NCBI RefSeq assembly: GCF_009707385.1
Contig: NZ_CP046115.1
Location: forward strand, 1,178,001-1,242,000
DNA from: Klebsiella oxytoca
Lineage (GTDB): Bacteria; Pseudomonadota; Gammaproteobacteria; Enterobacterales; Enterobacteriaceae
DNA length: 64,000 bases
Reading direction: 5' to 3'
The translations under genes were made by a program, and so were the position numbers. Below, piece after piece: positions 19,057 through 28,576 of the stretch. The notes below the pieces were generated by a model, which saw only the letters and a program-made list of their open reading frames with translations, was not told the DNA's origin and ran no database searches. The stretch's first letter is position 1; each line of letters begins with the position of its first letter.

Positions 19057-19831
19057 AACGAACGTCTCCCAGGTAAGCGGAAATCACCTCCGGATCCTCG
19101 ATAGCCTCGGACATCAGGCCGCTAAACAGCGGCTTGCCGTACTCCAGTACCATCACCCGCTCGCACAGCTTGTTAACGAACGGCATATCGTGCTCGATCA
19201 GCAGCACGCTGAGCCGGTAGTCGTTGCGCATGCGGAAGATCAGATCCGCCAGATCTTCCGTCTCTTTCGGGTTCATTCCGGCGGCGGGCTCGTCGAGCAG
19301 CAATAGCTTTGGCGACGTCGCCAGCGCGCGGGCAATCTCCACCTTACGCTGGTTGCCGTAGCTGAGGCTGGTGGCCTGCATATCGGCGAAATGGGCGATG
19401 CCGATATCGTCCAGAATCGCCATCGCTTTGGCTTTCGCCGCCCGCTCGGCGGGGAAGTAGCGGCCGATATGCAGCGCCGCTTCCAGCAGCGAATAGCGGC
19501 TGGCGCTGTCGAGGCCGACCATCACGTTTTCTAATACCGTCATCGAGTTAAACAGGCGGATATTCTGAAAGGTGCGGGCGATCCCGGCGTTGACTACCCG
19601 GTTCGGCTTCAGCCCCTTCAGCGATTTCCCCGCCAGGGTCACGCTGCCGCTGGTGGGTTTATAGTTGGCGGTGATGACGTTGAACATGGTGGTTTTCCCC
19701 GCGCCGTTGGGGCCAATCAGGCCAAAAATTTCCGCCTCATCGACGTGGAAACTGACGTTGTCGATGGCCCGCAGCCCGCCGAACTGCATGGTGACGTCCT
19801 GCACCTGTAAAATGACCTTATTTTGCACCAT
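19049..19831 (-). CDS. livG: LIV-type ABC transporter ATP-binding protein (LivG family)
   Basis: ABC ATPase of 260 residues. Walker A GPNGAGKTT, LivG-type NVITANYKPTSG, signature LSYGNQRKVEIARAL, Walker B LLLLDEPAAGMNP and switch LLIEHDM. It pairs with LivF and overlaps livM by 14 bases, so the operon is tightly packed. Confidence 0.85.
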   Translation of the reverse strand: MVQNKVILQVQDVTMQFGGLRAIDNVSFHVDEAEIFGLIGPNGAGKTTMFNVITANYKPTSGSVTLAGKSLKGLKPNRVVNAGIARTFQNIRLFNSMTVLENVMVGLDSASRYSLLEAALHIGRYFPAERAAKAKAMAILDDIGIAHFADMQATSLSYGNQRKVEIARALATSPKLLLLDEPAAGMNPKETEDLADLIFRMRNDYRLSVLLIEHDMPFVNKLCERVMVLEYGKPLFSGLMSEAIEDPEVISAYLGDVRYA

Positions 19832-20867
19832 AGCTGCGGCTCCTTCTGCCCACCTGCCAAATCTCTTTTTTGCCCAACAGACCTTCGCGGGCGAACAGCA
19901 TGATGATCAGCAGCAGCAGCGAGAACACCACCATTCGCAGGCCCGGATACGCGCCGAGATCGTGACCGAAGAACTGGAGCGGTTGGTCGAGAAAGCGCAG
20001 CCACTCGCCGCTGCCGACCACCAGCACGGTGCCGAGCAGCGCGCCGGTGGTGCTGCCCAGGCCGCCGAGCACGATAATAATCAGCAGCTGGAAGGTAAGC
20101 ATAAAGTCGAACAGGCCCGGCGAGATGGTGGTCAGCAGCGAGGCCAGCAGGCCGCCGCCGATCCCTTCGAAGAAGGCGCTGGTGGCGAAGGCGCAGGTTT
20201 TAATGCGAAACGTGTTGACCCCCATGGCGATAGCGGCGTCTTCGTCGTCGCGCACCGCTTTCATCATGCGCCCGTACTTCGACCACACCAGCTGCAGGAT
20301 CATCCCGGTCGCCAGCAGGGCGAACAGTCCGCACCAGAACAGCAGATGCGGCTGCTGGGGGATATCGTTGAGGCCAATCGCGCCGTTGGTGATCTGCGGA
20401 TTATTAATGGCGAGGATTTTAATAATAAAGCCGAAGCCGAGGGTGACGATCGCCAGGTAGTCGCCGCGTACCCGGAAGACCGGAAAGGCCAGGCACACCG
20501 CCAGCGCCGCCGCGCACAGGCCGCTAATCAACAGCGCGGGCAGGAAACCGGCGTGCATCACGAGGATCCACGGGCTAGGGGCGGCCATCTCAAACATATC
20601 CAGCTTGCTGTCGCTGGAGAGGATCAGCAGCGCGGTGACGTAAGCGCCGACCGCCACAAAGCCGTTGGGCTCCAGCGACAGCTGGCCGGTGACGCCGTTG
20701 ATCAGGTTGTAGCTGACCGCGAGGATCATAAAAACAAAAATGGTGCTGATGACGCGAATAATGTAGTCGTTGAAAACGACGTTGATCCCGGCCAGCAGCG
20801 CGATACAGATAACAATAATAACCAGGTTGCGCAGCTGCGCCCCGGCGGTAGTCGTAGCGTTGAGCAT
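19818..20867 (-). CDS. livM: LIV-type ABC transporter permease (LivM family)
   Basis: Permease of 349 residues with about ten membrane segments. Family features are YNLINGVTGQLSLEPNGFVAVGAYV near residue 55, FRVRGDYLAIVTLGFG, and the C-terminal half-motif FEGIGGGLLASLLTTISPGLFDF. It shares one base with the livH end. An N-terminal AQLRNLVIIVICIALLAG segment is the first helix. Confidence 0.85.
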   Translation of the reverse strand: MLNATTTAGAQLRNLVIIVICIALLAGINVVFNDYIIRVISTIFVFMILAVSYNLINGVTGQLSLEPNGFVAVGAYVTALLILSSDSKLDMFEMAAPSPWILVMHAGFLPALLISGLCAAALAVCLAFPVFRVRGDYLAIVTLGFGFIIKILAINNPQITNGAIGLNDIPQQPHLLFWCGLFALLATGMILQLVWSKYGRMMKAVRDDEDAAIAMGVNTFRIKTCAFATSAFFEGIGGGLLASLLTTISPGLFDFMLTFQLLIIIVLGGLGSTTGALLGTVLVVGSGEWLRFLDQPLQFFGHDLGAYPGLRMVVFSLLLLIIMLFAREGLLGKKEIWQVGRRSRSYGAK

Positions 20868-21766
20868 CAGAAACGGCTCCTTTCCAGACGTTCATCGCCC
20901 ATAATGCCAACCGGGCGGAACAAGAGGACCAGAATCAAGAACATAAAGGCGAAGGCGTCTTTGTAGCCGCCGAGCTCGGGAAACAGGGCGACCGCCACCA
21001 CTTCGGTAAAGCCGAGAATAAAGCCGCCGAGCACCGCGCCGGTGACGCTGCCAATACCGCCAAGTACCGCAGCGGCGAAGGCCTTCAGGCCGATCAGCAC
21101 GCCCATCAGCGGGTCGATGGTCGGATAGCTAATCGAGTAGAACACCCCGCCCAGCGCCGCGAGGCTGCTGCCGAGGGCGAACACCAGCGAGATAATGCGG
21201 TTGGCGTCGATGCCCATCAGGCGCACGGTGTTGACGTCGAAGGCCACCGCGCGGATCGCCATGCCGTAGCGGGTGCGGTACAGCAGCCAGAGGATAGCCA
21301 ACAGCAACAGAACGGTGATCAGCGGCACAACCCACGCCACGTTGGTGATAATCACGTCGCCAAAGGCGCGGGTGTTGTTGAAAAATTCCGGCGCCGAAAA
21401 GAAGCGCGAGCTGCCGCCAAACAGCACGTTGAACAGGTTTTCGAGAAAGAAGCTGACGCCGATGGCGGTGATCAGCATGGAGATTTTTGATGCCTGACGC
21501 AGCGGGCGATAGGCCACCCGGTCGATCAGCATCCCGAACAGGCCGCACAGGCCGAGGGTGAGGAAAACGGCTACCCCGAAGGGTAGCCCAATGGAAGAAA
21601 ATAAAAACAGGGTGGTAAACGCCCCGACCATCATCACGTCCGCATGGGCGAAGTTGATCAGGCGCAGCACCCCATAAACCATCGTGTAACCGATGGCAAT
21701 CAGGGCGTACATGCCCCCAAGGCTCATTCCATTGACCACCTGCTGGAGAAAAATGGCACCATCCAT
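20867..21766 (-). CDS. livH: LIV-type ABC transporter permease (LivH family)
   Basis: Permease of 299 residues with LivH signatures: NGMSLGGMYALIAIGYTMVYGVLRLINFAH-type opening near residue 12, LMGIDANRIISLVFALGS, and FAAAVLGGIGSVTGAVLGGFILG. It is separated from the binding-protein gene by about 74 bases that hold a shortened ERIC element. Confidence 0.87.
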   Translation of the reverse strand: MDGAIFLQQVVNGMSLGGMYALIAIGYTMVYGVLRLINFAHADVMMVGAFTTLFLFSSIGLPFGVAVFLTLGLCGLFGMLIDRVAYRPLRQASKISMLITAIGVSFFLENLFNVLFGGSSRFFSAPEFFNNTRAFGDVIITNVAWVVPLITVLLLLAILWLLYRTRYGMAIRAVAFDVNTVRLMGIDANRIISLVFALGSSLAALGGVFYSISYPTIDPLMGVLIGLKAFAAAVLGGIGSVTGAVLGGFILGFTEVVAVALFPELGGYKDAFAFMFLILVLLFRPVGIMGDERLERSRF

Positions 21767-21782
21767 CTGATATCTCTCTTAT

Positions 21783-21839
<57 letters not shown>

Positions 21840-21840
21840 G

Positions 21841-22977
21841 TTAAGGATTGACCACGGTACGAAACGCCAGCTTGCCATCCTTCACTTCGTTGATGACCGC
21901 GCTGCGGATGGCATCGCCGTTTTGTAAGGTCAGGGTACCGGTCACGCCCTGGAAGTCCTTGGTAGCGCGTATTTTTTCGTTAACGCAGACCCGGTCGTGT
22001 GGGTCGCTGCACTGGTTCATGGCGTTGATAATGACGTTATAGGCGTCCGCCGCCATCGCGCCCCAGGTGTGGGTCGGCTGCTGATATTTGGCTTCCCAGG
22101 CTTTGATAAACACCTCGCCCGCCGGCGTTTGCTCTTTGGCGTTCGGCGAGTAGTAATCGGTGGTCATATAGCCGTTGACCGCATCTTTGCCGACGTCAAA
22201 AAAGACCTGATCTGCCGCCAGACCGTCGCCGCCGACCACCGGCTTGCTCAGCCCCAGCTGTTTCGCCTGTACGGCGATAAGCGCTCCTTCGGTGTAGTAA
22301 ATCGGCATATAAATCATGTCGACGTTCTTCGCCTTCACGCTGGCCAGCTGGGCCTTAAAGTCTTTGCTGCCGCCGGGAGCCTGAACTTCGATAGGTATGG
22401 TGCCGCCGTTTTTCAGGAACTGGGTGCGGAAGGCCTTCGCCAGGCCGACGGAGTAGTCGTTGCTGCTGTCGAAGACGATGGCGGCGGTTTTAGCCTTCAG
22501 ATCGCGGGAGGCGAGGTTAGCGCCAACTACGCCCTGGAAGCTGTCCGAGAAGCAGACCCGGCTGACGTAAGGGTGATTGCGGGTAACGCGGTCGTTGGTG
22601 GCGGTTGAGGAGACCAGCGGCGTTTTGCTGTCGTCGGCGATTTTGGTCATCGCCAGGGTATTGGAAGAGGTGACTTCGCCGATCACCGCATCGACTTTAT
22701 CGCTGGAGACCAGGCGCTGCATGGCGTTAGCGGCTTCGACTTTGTCGCTCTTATCGTCAATCACGATAAGCTTCACGGTGTCGCCGTTTTTTAAGGTTGG
22801 CGTAATGCTCTGGATAATATCCAGCCCTTTTTGCGAAGGCTGTCCATAGCCGCTCAGCGCGCCGCTCAACGGTAACACCACGCCGATTTTAATTTCAGCC
22901 GCCTGCGCGCTGCTGGCACCGACCCACGCGGCAACCAGCGTGGTCATTAAAGACGCTTTCCCGGAAAACTTTTTCAT
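21841..22977 (-). CDS. LIV-type ABC transporter periplasmic binding protein
   Basis: Periplasmic family-1-type binding protein of 378 residues and first gene of the LIV-type operon. The signal peptide ends near SSAQA, followed by AEIKIGVVLPLSGALSGYGQ. Later it shows DAVIGEVTSSNTLAMTKIA, AAIVFDSSNDYSVGLA and DMIYMPIYYTEGALIAVQA. Two C-terminal cysteines (QCSDPHDRVCVNEK) probably form a disulfide. GGTGAGGTAAAA before the ATG at 22977 supports this start. It is not a close LivJ/LivK copy. The adjacent ethanolamine genes hint at a small amine or amide, but this is inference. Confidence 0.83.
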   Translation of the reverse strand: MKKFSGKASLMTTLVAAWVGASSAQAAEIKIGVVLPLSGALSGYGQPSQKGLDIIQSITPTLKNGDTVKLIVIDDKSDKVEAANAMQRLVSSDKVDAVIGEVTSSNTLAMTKIADDSKTPLVSSTATNDRVTRNHPYVSRVCFSDSFQGVVGANLASRDLKAKTAAIVFDSSNDYSVGLAKAFRTQFLKNGGTIPIEVQAPGGSKDFKAQLASVKAKNVDMIYMPIYYTEGALIAVQAKQLGLSKPVVGGDGLAADQVFFDVGKDAVNGYMTTDYYSPNAKEQTPAGEVFIKAWEAKYQQPTHTWGAMAADAYNVIINAMNQCSDPHDRVCVNEKIRATKDFQGVTGTLTLQNGDAIRSAVINEVKDGKLAFRTVVNP

Positions 22978-23347
22978 TTTTACCTCACCGTCGGTCAATC
23001 GATTATTTATGCTTAACCATCAATGACTGCATAACATTGAGAAATAATTCACCAGGATATCCGGCGAATTATTGGCTGTTATATTGAATAGATAACGAGA
23101 TATATTTGGTATGCAGATTTACCTTACAACGTCCGTTTCGTTTTTACTCATGCAATATTCTTATTACCTGCAGTAAAGGACATAAGGCTGATGACAACCC
23201 TGTTTTTGGTACGGTGAACGCATTTTGCCGGGTGGCGGCTGACGCCTTACCCGGCCTGCAAAATCCGCAATGCCAGCGCGCATCCGAATATAATATTCAG
23301 GTGCGCCCGGTAATATTAAAAATCTATTCTGTAAATTGCTTGATTTA
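22978..23347. other. Spacer with liv promoter region and a REP
   Basis: The A/T-rich half next to the binding-protein gene probably holds the promoter of the LIV operon; no clear -35/-10 was chosen. A REP-like palindrome (gccgggtggcggctgacgcc...) lies at 23226-23259, downstream of eutC. Confidence 0.5.
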
Positions 23348-24124
23348 TTATTTCAGCTGGCTCAACGGTTTTATTTTTCCATGCAGCGCTGGATTATCGC
23401 TTTCATCTTTCAGGCGTACTCCGCTAAGCCGCCGTAAAAAGGCCTGCTCCAGCAGCCAGGCCAGCTTAAATGCGGCGGCATCAAAGCTCAGCCCTTCCGG
23501 ACGGATATTGGAAATACAGTTGCGCTCCGACTCCAGCCGCTGACGGTGCGGCTGCCAGGTTAAGTACACTCCGAGGCTATCCGGCGAAGAGAGCCCGGGC
23601 CGTTCGCCAATCAGTATCGCCACCGCTCTGGCCTTCAGCGTTTCGCCAATATCATCGCCCAGCGCGACCCGCGACTGATGCGCCAGCACCACCGGGGCCA
23701 GGCTTAACCCCAGCGTGTTCAGATAGGGGAGAAGGGTGCGGATCAGCGGCAGCGCCTGACGCTGTACAGCGTATGACGAAAGACCGTCGCCAATCACCAG
23801 CAGCAGGTCGGCGGGACGTACGCCGCTGGCGGCCAGGTCGGCGCGGCTCTCTTCGCTCAGACGTCGCCCCAGATCCGGACGATTCAGATAGATATGGCGA
23901 TTGCTGGCGGCGCTGTGGACGGTCAGCGAAGAGAGGCCCAGCTCCGCCAGCGGCTGTTCTAACTGGTCGCTGGCGAAGGGCTGGTGGATGGCGTCGCGCG
24001 CCCGGGCGTGGGCGAGGCCAAAATTGAGCACTTCGCGGGTCGGCAGGCTGGCGCCGCTGCGCCCCAGCGCAATTCGCGCGTCGGTAAATTCGCGCAGCGG
24101 GTTCCAGGCGTCGGGAGGATTCAT
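23348..24124 (-). CDS. eutC: Ethanolamine ammonia-lyase small subunit
   Basis: Small subunit (258 residues) of adenosylcobalamin-dependent ethanolamine ammonia-lyase, which converts ethanolamine to acetaldehyde and ammonia. Family stretches are PLREFTDARIALGRSGASLPT near the start, LLLVIGDGLSSYAVQRQA, VLAHQSRVALGDDIGE and ERNCISNIRPEGLSF. It is shorter at the N terminus than the E. coli microcompartment enzyme (about 295 residues), as in stand-alone eutBC systems. Its ATG overlaps the eutB stop by four bases. Confidence 0.92.
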   Translation of the reverse strand: MNPPDAWNPLREFTDARIALGRSGASLPTREVLNFGLAHARARDAIHQPFASDQLEQPLAELGLSSLTVHSAASNRHIYLNRPDLGRRLSEESRADLAASGVRPADLLLVIGDGLSSYAVQRQALPLIRTLLPYLNTLGLSLAPVVLAHQSRVALGDDIGETLKARAVAILIGERPGLSSPDSLGVYLTWQPHRQRLESERNCISNIRPEGLSFDAAAFKLAWLLEQAFLRRLSGVRLKDESDNPALHGKIKPLSQLK

Positions 24125-25509
24125 ACCGGTTCTCCTTGCGGCAGGACGGAAAGCAGCGGATGGCGGGCATCGGTCAGACGCAGCGCGCCGTGGCGGTCAA
24201 TAATCTGCATCTTCCTCAGCCAGTCGGCGAACTCTGGCGCATGTTTTAAACCCAGCAGGCGGCGGGCGTACAGCGCATCGTGGAATGAAGTGCTTTGATA
24301 GTTGAGCATAATATCGTCAGCCCCCGGTACGCCGATCAGGAAGGTCAGCCCGGCGGCGCACAGCAGCGTCAGCAGGGTATCCATATCGTCCTGATCCGCT
24401 TCGGCGTGATTGGTATAGCAAACGTCGCAGCCGATTGGCAGCCCCATCAGCTTGCCGCAGAAATGGTCTTCCAGCCCGGCGCGGATAATCTGCTTGCCAT
24501 CGTACAGATACTCCGGGCCGATAAAGCCCACCACCGTATTGACCAGCAGCGGTTCAAAATGGCGGGCGACGGCGTAGGCGCGGGCTTCGCAGGTCTGCTG
24601 GTCAACGCCGTGGTGGGCGTTGGCGGAAAGGCAGCTTCCCTGGCCGGTTTCAAAGTACATCACGTTGTTGCCGAGCGTACCGCGATTCAGGCTGAGCGCC
24701 GCCTCCCTGGCCTCCTGCAGCAGCGCCAGATTAATGCCGAAACCGCTGTTGGCGGCCTCGGTACCGGCCACCGACTGGAACACTAAATCCACCGGCGCGC
24801 CGCGTTCGATCAGCTGTAAGGTGTTGGTGACGTGGGTCAGAATGCACGACTGAGTAGGGATGGCGAAGCGCTGAATAATATCGTCGAGCATATGGTTAAG
24901 CTGCGCCAGTACCGGCAGGCTATCGCTGGCCGGATTAATACCGATGACTGCATCCCCTGCGCCGTACAGCAGGCCGTCGAGCATACTGGCGGCGATGCCC
25001 TTCATATCATCAGTCGGATGATTGGGCTGCAGGCGCACGCTGAGGTGTCCCGGCAGGCCGATGGTGTTGCGAAAACGAGTCACCACCCGGCATTTGCTGG
25101 CGGCGAGGATCAGATCCTGGTTACGCATTAGCTTGCTGACCGCCGCCGCCATCTCCGGGGTTATCGCGCGGGCCACCTGGCGCAAAGCCGCCTCGTCGGT
25201 GGCGTCATCAAGCAGCCAGTCGCGAAAATCGCCGACCGTCAGATGGCGAATTGCCGCAAAGCCCCGATCGTCGTGGGTATCAATGATCAGGCGGGTCACT
25301 TCATCCTGTTCATAGGGAATCAGCGGATTAGCGAGAATCTCGGTGAGCGGAACCTCCGCCAGCGCCATTTTCGCCGCCATTCGCTCTTCGGCTGATTCCG
25401 CGATAACGCCCGCCAGCGCGTCGCCGGAACGCGCCGGGGAGGCTTTCGCCATCAGCGTCTTCAGACTATCAAAACGCCATACCTGGCCCGATAGCGTGGT
25501 TTTATACAT
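24121..25509 (-). CDS. eutB: Ethanolamine ammonia-lyase large subunit
   Basis: Catalytic large subunit, 462 residues, with the TIM-barrel carrying the substrate site. Recognisable parts are VIAESAEERMAAKMALAEVPL, RFRNTIGLPGHLSVRLQPNHPTDD-type segment, GINPASDSLPV, ETGQGSCLSANAHHG and IGCDVCYTNHAEADQDDMD. The ATG at 25509, after AGGAGCCGACAT, matches family N termini; the open frame to 25701 runs inside the permease gene and is not used. It lies 11 bases after the ethanolamine permease gene. Confidence 0.93.
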   Translation of the reverse strand: MYKTTLSGQVWRFDSLKTLMAKASPARSGDALAGVIAESAEERMAAKMALAEVPLTEILANPLIPYEQDEVTRLIIDTHDDRGFAAIRHLTVGDFRDWLLDDATDEAALRQVARAITPEMAAAVSKLMRNQDLILAASKCRVVTRFRNTIGLPGHLSVRLQPNHPTDDMKGIAASMLDGLLYGAGDAVIGINPASDSLPVLAQLNHMLDDIIQRFAIPTQSCILTHVTNTLQLIERGAPVDLVFQSVAGTEAANSGFGINLALLQEAREAALSLNRGTLGNNVMYFETGQGSCLSANAHHGVDQQTCEARAYAVARHFEPLLVNTVVGFIGPEYLYDGKQIIRAGLEDHFCGKLMGLPIGCDVCYTNHAEADQDDMDTLLTLLCAAGLTFLIGVPGADDIMLNYQSTSFHDALYARRLLGLKHAPEFADWLRKMQIIDRHGALRLTDARHPLLSVLPQGEPV

Positions 25510-25520
25510 ATGTCGGCTCC

Positions 25521-26900
25521 TCAGGAGACGGTACGCAGCTGCGGATCCACCGCCGCGCGCTGGCGGGCACCTGCGGTCTTGCGAAACCACAGATAGCCGC
25601 CGAGCATCATGGCGGCGAAAATCAGCGCCAGCAGCGGGTTGTACCAGACCATCGCCACCAGGCAGAGAACCGCCATCGCCAGCGCGAAGGCAGGCGCCCA
25701 CGGATAGAGCGGCGCGCGAAACGGTCGAATCAGATTCGGCTCGCTGCGGCGCAGCTTAAACAGCGCCGCCATCGAGGTGATATACATAACAATAGCGCCA
25801 AATACCGACATCGTGACGATACAGGCGGTCAGCGGCATCCCGCTAATGGTGATCAGCGAATCAGAGAAAATGGCGGCGATGCCGACCACGCCTCCGGCGA
25901 GGATCGCCAGATGCGGCGTGCGGGTGCGGCGGTTCAGCGTCGCCAGCCCGGCGGGGAGATAGCCCGCGCGCGCCAGCGAGTAAATCTGTCGCGAGTAGCC
26001 CATGATAATACCGTGGAACGACGCCACCAGGCCGAACAGCCCCAGCCACACCAGCATATGCAGCCAGCCGCTGCTGTTGCCGACTACCATTTTCATCGCC
26101 TGCGGCAGCGGGTCGTTAATATTGGCCAGGGTTCGCCAGTCGCCGACGCCCCCGGCAAAAACCATCACGCCAATTGCCAGTACGGTCAGGGTCAGAATGC
26201 CGCCGCCCAGCGCCCGGGGAATGGTGCGCTGCGGATCTTTAGCCTCTTCGGCGGCCATCGATGCGCCTTCAATCGCCAGAAAGAACCAGATCGCAAACGG
26301 GATGGCGGCAAACATGCCCGGCAGCGCCAGGCCGCTGAAGCTCCCGGCGCCCGCCCAGCCGTTAGCGGTAAAGTGGCTCCAGGAGAAGCCCGGCGCGACC
26401 ACGCCCATAAACACCAGCAGCTCGAAGATGGCTAATAACGTCACCACCAGCTCAAAGGTGGCAGCGATCCCGACGCCGAGAATATTCAGCGTCATAAAGA
26501 TAACGTAGGCGCCGCAGGCCACCCATTTGGGGTCGAGAGCCGGAAACTGCACGTTAAGATAGGCGCCGATGGCCATGGCGATGGCGGGCGGGGCGAAGAC
26601 GAATTCAATCAGGGTGGCGAAGCCGGCGATAAACCCGCCGGTCGGGCCAAAGGCGCGGTAGGCGTAGGCAAATGGCCCGCCCGCGTGAGGAATCGCGGTG
26701 GTCAGTTCGGTAAAGCTAAAAATAAAAGCGCAGTACATCGCGGCGATAGCCAGTGCGACAAACAAAAAGCCCAGCGTCCCGGCCTGGGACCAGCCGTAGC
26801 TCCAGCCGAAATACTCTCCGGAAATAACTAATCCAACGGCAATTCCCCATAGGCGGAAACTGCCGAGCGTTCTTTTTAGCGTTGTGGTTTGCTCTGTCAT
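25521..26900 (-). CDS. eat: Ethanolamine permease (APC family, Eat type)
   Basis: Inner-membrane amino acid/polyamine/organocation transporter of 459 residues with about twelve membrane segments. Eat-like features: GLVISGEYFGWSYGW, TAIPHAGGPFAYAYRAFGPTGGFIAG and AIEGASMAAEEAKDPQRTIPRALG. It is first in the eat-eutB-eutC unit, so ethanolamine import is the likely role. A cytosine-rich N terminus TEQTTTLKRTLGSF precedes the first helix. No dedicated regulator is adjacent. Confidence 0.87.
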   Translation of the reverse strand: MTEQTTTLKRTLGSFRLWGIAVGLVISGEYFGWSYGWSQAGTLGFLFVALAIAAMYCAFIFSFTELTTAIPHAGGPFAYAYRAFGPTGGFIAGFATLIEFVFAPPAIAMAIGAYLNVQFPALDPKWVACGAYVIFMTLNILGVGIAATFELVVTLLAIFELLVFMGVVAPGFSWSHFTANGWAGAGSFSGLALPGMFAAIPFAIWFFLAIEGASMAAEEAKDPQRTIPRALGGGILTLTVLAIGVMVFAGGVGDWRTLANINDPLPQAMKMVVGNSSGWLHMLVWLGLFGLVASFHGIIMGYSRQIYSLARAGYLPAGLATLNRRTRTPHLAILAGGVVGIAAIFSDSLITISGMPLTACIVTMSVFGAIVMYITSMAALFKLRRSEPNLIRPFRAPLYPWAPAFALAMAVLCLVAMVWYNPLLALIFAAMMLGGYLWFRKTAGARQRAAVDPQLRTVS

Positions 26901-27135
26901 TGTCGATGCCTCGCCGGATAAAGATATCGGGAGGGTTGCAAGGAGAATGCCAGGTCACCTGCAGAGGCGGTTTAGCCGTTTTGCGCTGGCCTGATGTGCA
27001 AAAAAGAGGCGAGCTGCACGACGATTGATGACCGTTATGGTGCAGTGCTCCGGGGGAAATCCTTACAGGTGGCAGAGACGATTACGTCGTTTTTTGCAAT
27101 TTGCTGGTCGGCGCGGTATAAGGATTATCTTATCT

Positions 27136-27151
27136 GGATGTTTAGATGTCT
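27136..27151 (+). promoter_or_regulatory. Tandem MetJ boxes upstream of mmuP
   Basis: GGATGTTT-AGATGTCT are two adjacent 8-mers resembling the MetJ consensus AGACGTCT (five and seven of eight matches). A third weak box (ATACGCCC) follows. They end 18 bases before the mmuP start. MetJ with S-adenosylmethionine would repress mmuPM when methionine is plentiful. The remainder of the gap 26901-27135 shows no gene and holds the divergent promoters. Confidence 0.55.
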
Positions 27152-27169
27152 ATACGCCCATGAGGTCAA

Positions 27170-28576
27170 ATGCAAACAACACAACAACAAGGTGGGCAGC
27201 TTAAGCGCACCATGAAAACTCGCCACCTGATTATGCTGTCTTTGGGGGGCGTTATTGGCACAGGGTTATTTTTTAATACCGGCTATATCATCTCCACCAC
27301 CGGGGCGGCGGGAACGCTGCTGGCCTACCTGATCGGCGCGCTGGTGGTCTGGCTGGTGATGCAGTGTCTGGGCGAACTCTCGGTAGCGATGCCGGAGACC
27401 GGGGCGTTTCACGTTTATGCCGCGCGTTATCTCGGCCCGGCGACGGGCTATACCGTGGCCTGGCTCTACTGGCTGACCTGGACGGTGGCGCTTGGCTCCA
27501 GCTTCACCGCCGCCGGATTCTGCATGCAGTACTGGTTCCCCCAGATACCGGTATGGGTCTGGTGCGTGGTGTTCTGCGCGGTCATTTTCGCCCTCAACGT
27601 TATCTCTACCCGCTTTTTTGCCGAAGGGGAATTCTGGTTCTCGCTGGTGAAAGTGGTCACTATTATTGCTTTTATTATTCTCGGCGGGGCGGCGATTTTC
27701 GGCATCATTCCGATGCAGGATGGTTCGCCGGCGCCGGGGCTGCGCAATATCACCGCCGAAGGCTGGTTCCCGCACGGCGGCCTGCCGATCCTGATGACCA
27801 TGGTGGCGGTCAACTTCGCCTTCTCCGGCACCGAGCTTATCGGCATTGCGGCCGGGGAAACGGAAAATCCGCATAAAGTCATTCCGGTGGCTATTCGCAC
27901 CACTATCGCCCGGCTGATTATCTTTTTTATCGGCACCGTGTTCGTGCTGGCGGCGCTGATTCCGATGCAGCAGGCGGGGGTAGAGAAGAGCCCGTTTGTG
28001 CTGGTGTTTGAAAAGGTCGGCATTCCTTACGCGGCAGATATTTTTAACTTCGTGATCCTGACGGCGATTCTCTCGGCGGCCAACTCCGGTCTCTACGCTT
28101 CCGGGAGGATGCTGTGGTCGCTCTCCAATGAAAAAACGCTGCCGGCCTGCTTTACCAAATTGACCAAAAACGGCGTACCACTGACGGCGATTTCGGTGAG
28201 CATGCTCGGCGGGGTGCTGGCGCTTTTCTCCAGCGTAGTAGCCCCGGATACGGTGTTTGTCGCGCTGTCGGCGATTTCCGGCTTTGCGGTGGTGGCGGTA
28301 TGGCTGAGCATCTGCGCCTCGCACTTTATGTTCCGCCGTCGCCATCTGCAGGAGGGGAAGGCGTTAAGCGAACTGCACTACCGCGCGCCGTGGTACCCGC
28401 TGGTGCCGGTGCTGGGATTTGTGCTTTGTCTGTTGGCCTGCGTGGGTTTGGCGTTTGACCCGAGTCAGAGGATTGCGTTGTGGTGCGGGATCCCCTTCGT
28501 GGCCCTGTGTTATGGTGCGTATTATCTGACTCGTTCACGGAAACTCACCCAGGAGCCTCAACATGTCGCAGAATAA
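27170..28576 (+). CDS. mmuP: S-methylmethionine permease
   Basis: APC-family importer of 468 residues, nearly identical to E. coli MmuP from [20 protein letters not shown] onward. Twelve predicted membrane helices; the first carries [22 protein letters not shown] precedes the ATG. It takes up S-methylmethionine for use by MmuM, whose gene overlaps its 3' end by 14 bases. Confidence 0.96.
   Translation: MQTTQQQGGQLKRTMKTRHLIMLSLGGVIGTGLFFNTGYIISTTGAAGTLLAYLIGALVVWLVMQCLGELSVAMPETGAFHVYAARYLGPATGYTVAWLYWLTWTVALGSSFTAAGFCMQYWFPQIPVWVWCVVFCAVIFALNVISTRFFAEGEFWFSLVKVVTIIAFIILGGAAIFGIIPMQDGSPAPGLRNITAEGWFPHGGLPILMTMVAVNFAFSGTELIGIAAGETENPHKVIPVAIRTTIARLIIFFIGTVFVLAALIPMQQAGVEKSPFVLVFEKVGIPYAADIFNFVILTAILSAANSGLYASGRMLWSLSNEKTLPACFTKLTKNGVPLTAISVSMLGGVLALFSSVVAPDTVFVALSAISGFAVVAVWLSICASHFMFRRRHLQEGKALSELHYRAPWYPLVPVLGFVLCLLACVGLAFDPSQRIALWCGIPFVALCYGAYYLTRSRKLTQEPQHVAE

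Noticed and set aside
19665-20966. 433-residue ORF on the plus strand opposite livG/livM
   Set aside because: It is a shadow of two well-supported ABC transporter genes; its product is low-complexity, rich in Gln, Arg and His.
25510-25701. N-terminal extension of EutB
   Set aside because: It overlaps the end of the permease gene and has no family match; the ATG at 25509 has AGGAG in front and matches EutB proteins.
27266-28345. 359-residue ORF on the minus strand opposite mmuP
   Set aside because: Antisense to a nearly E. coli-identical permease, with Arg/His/Asn-rich low-complexity product.
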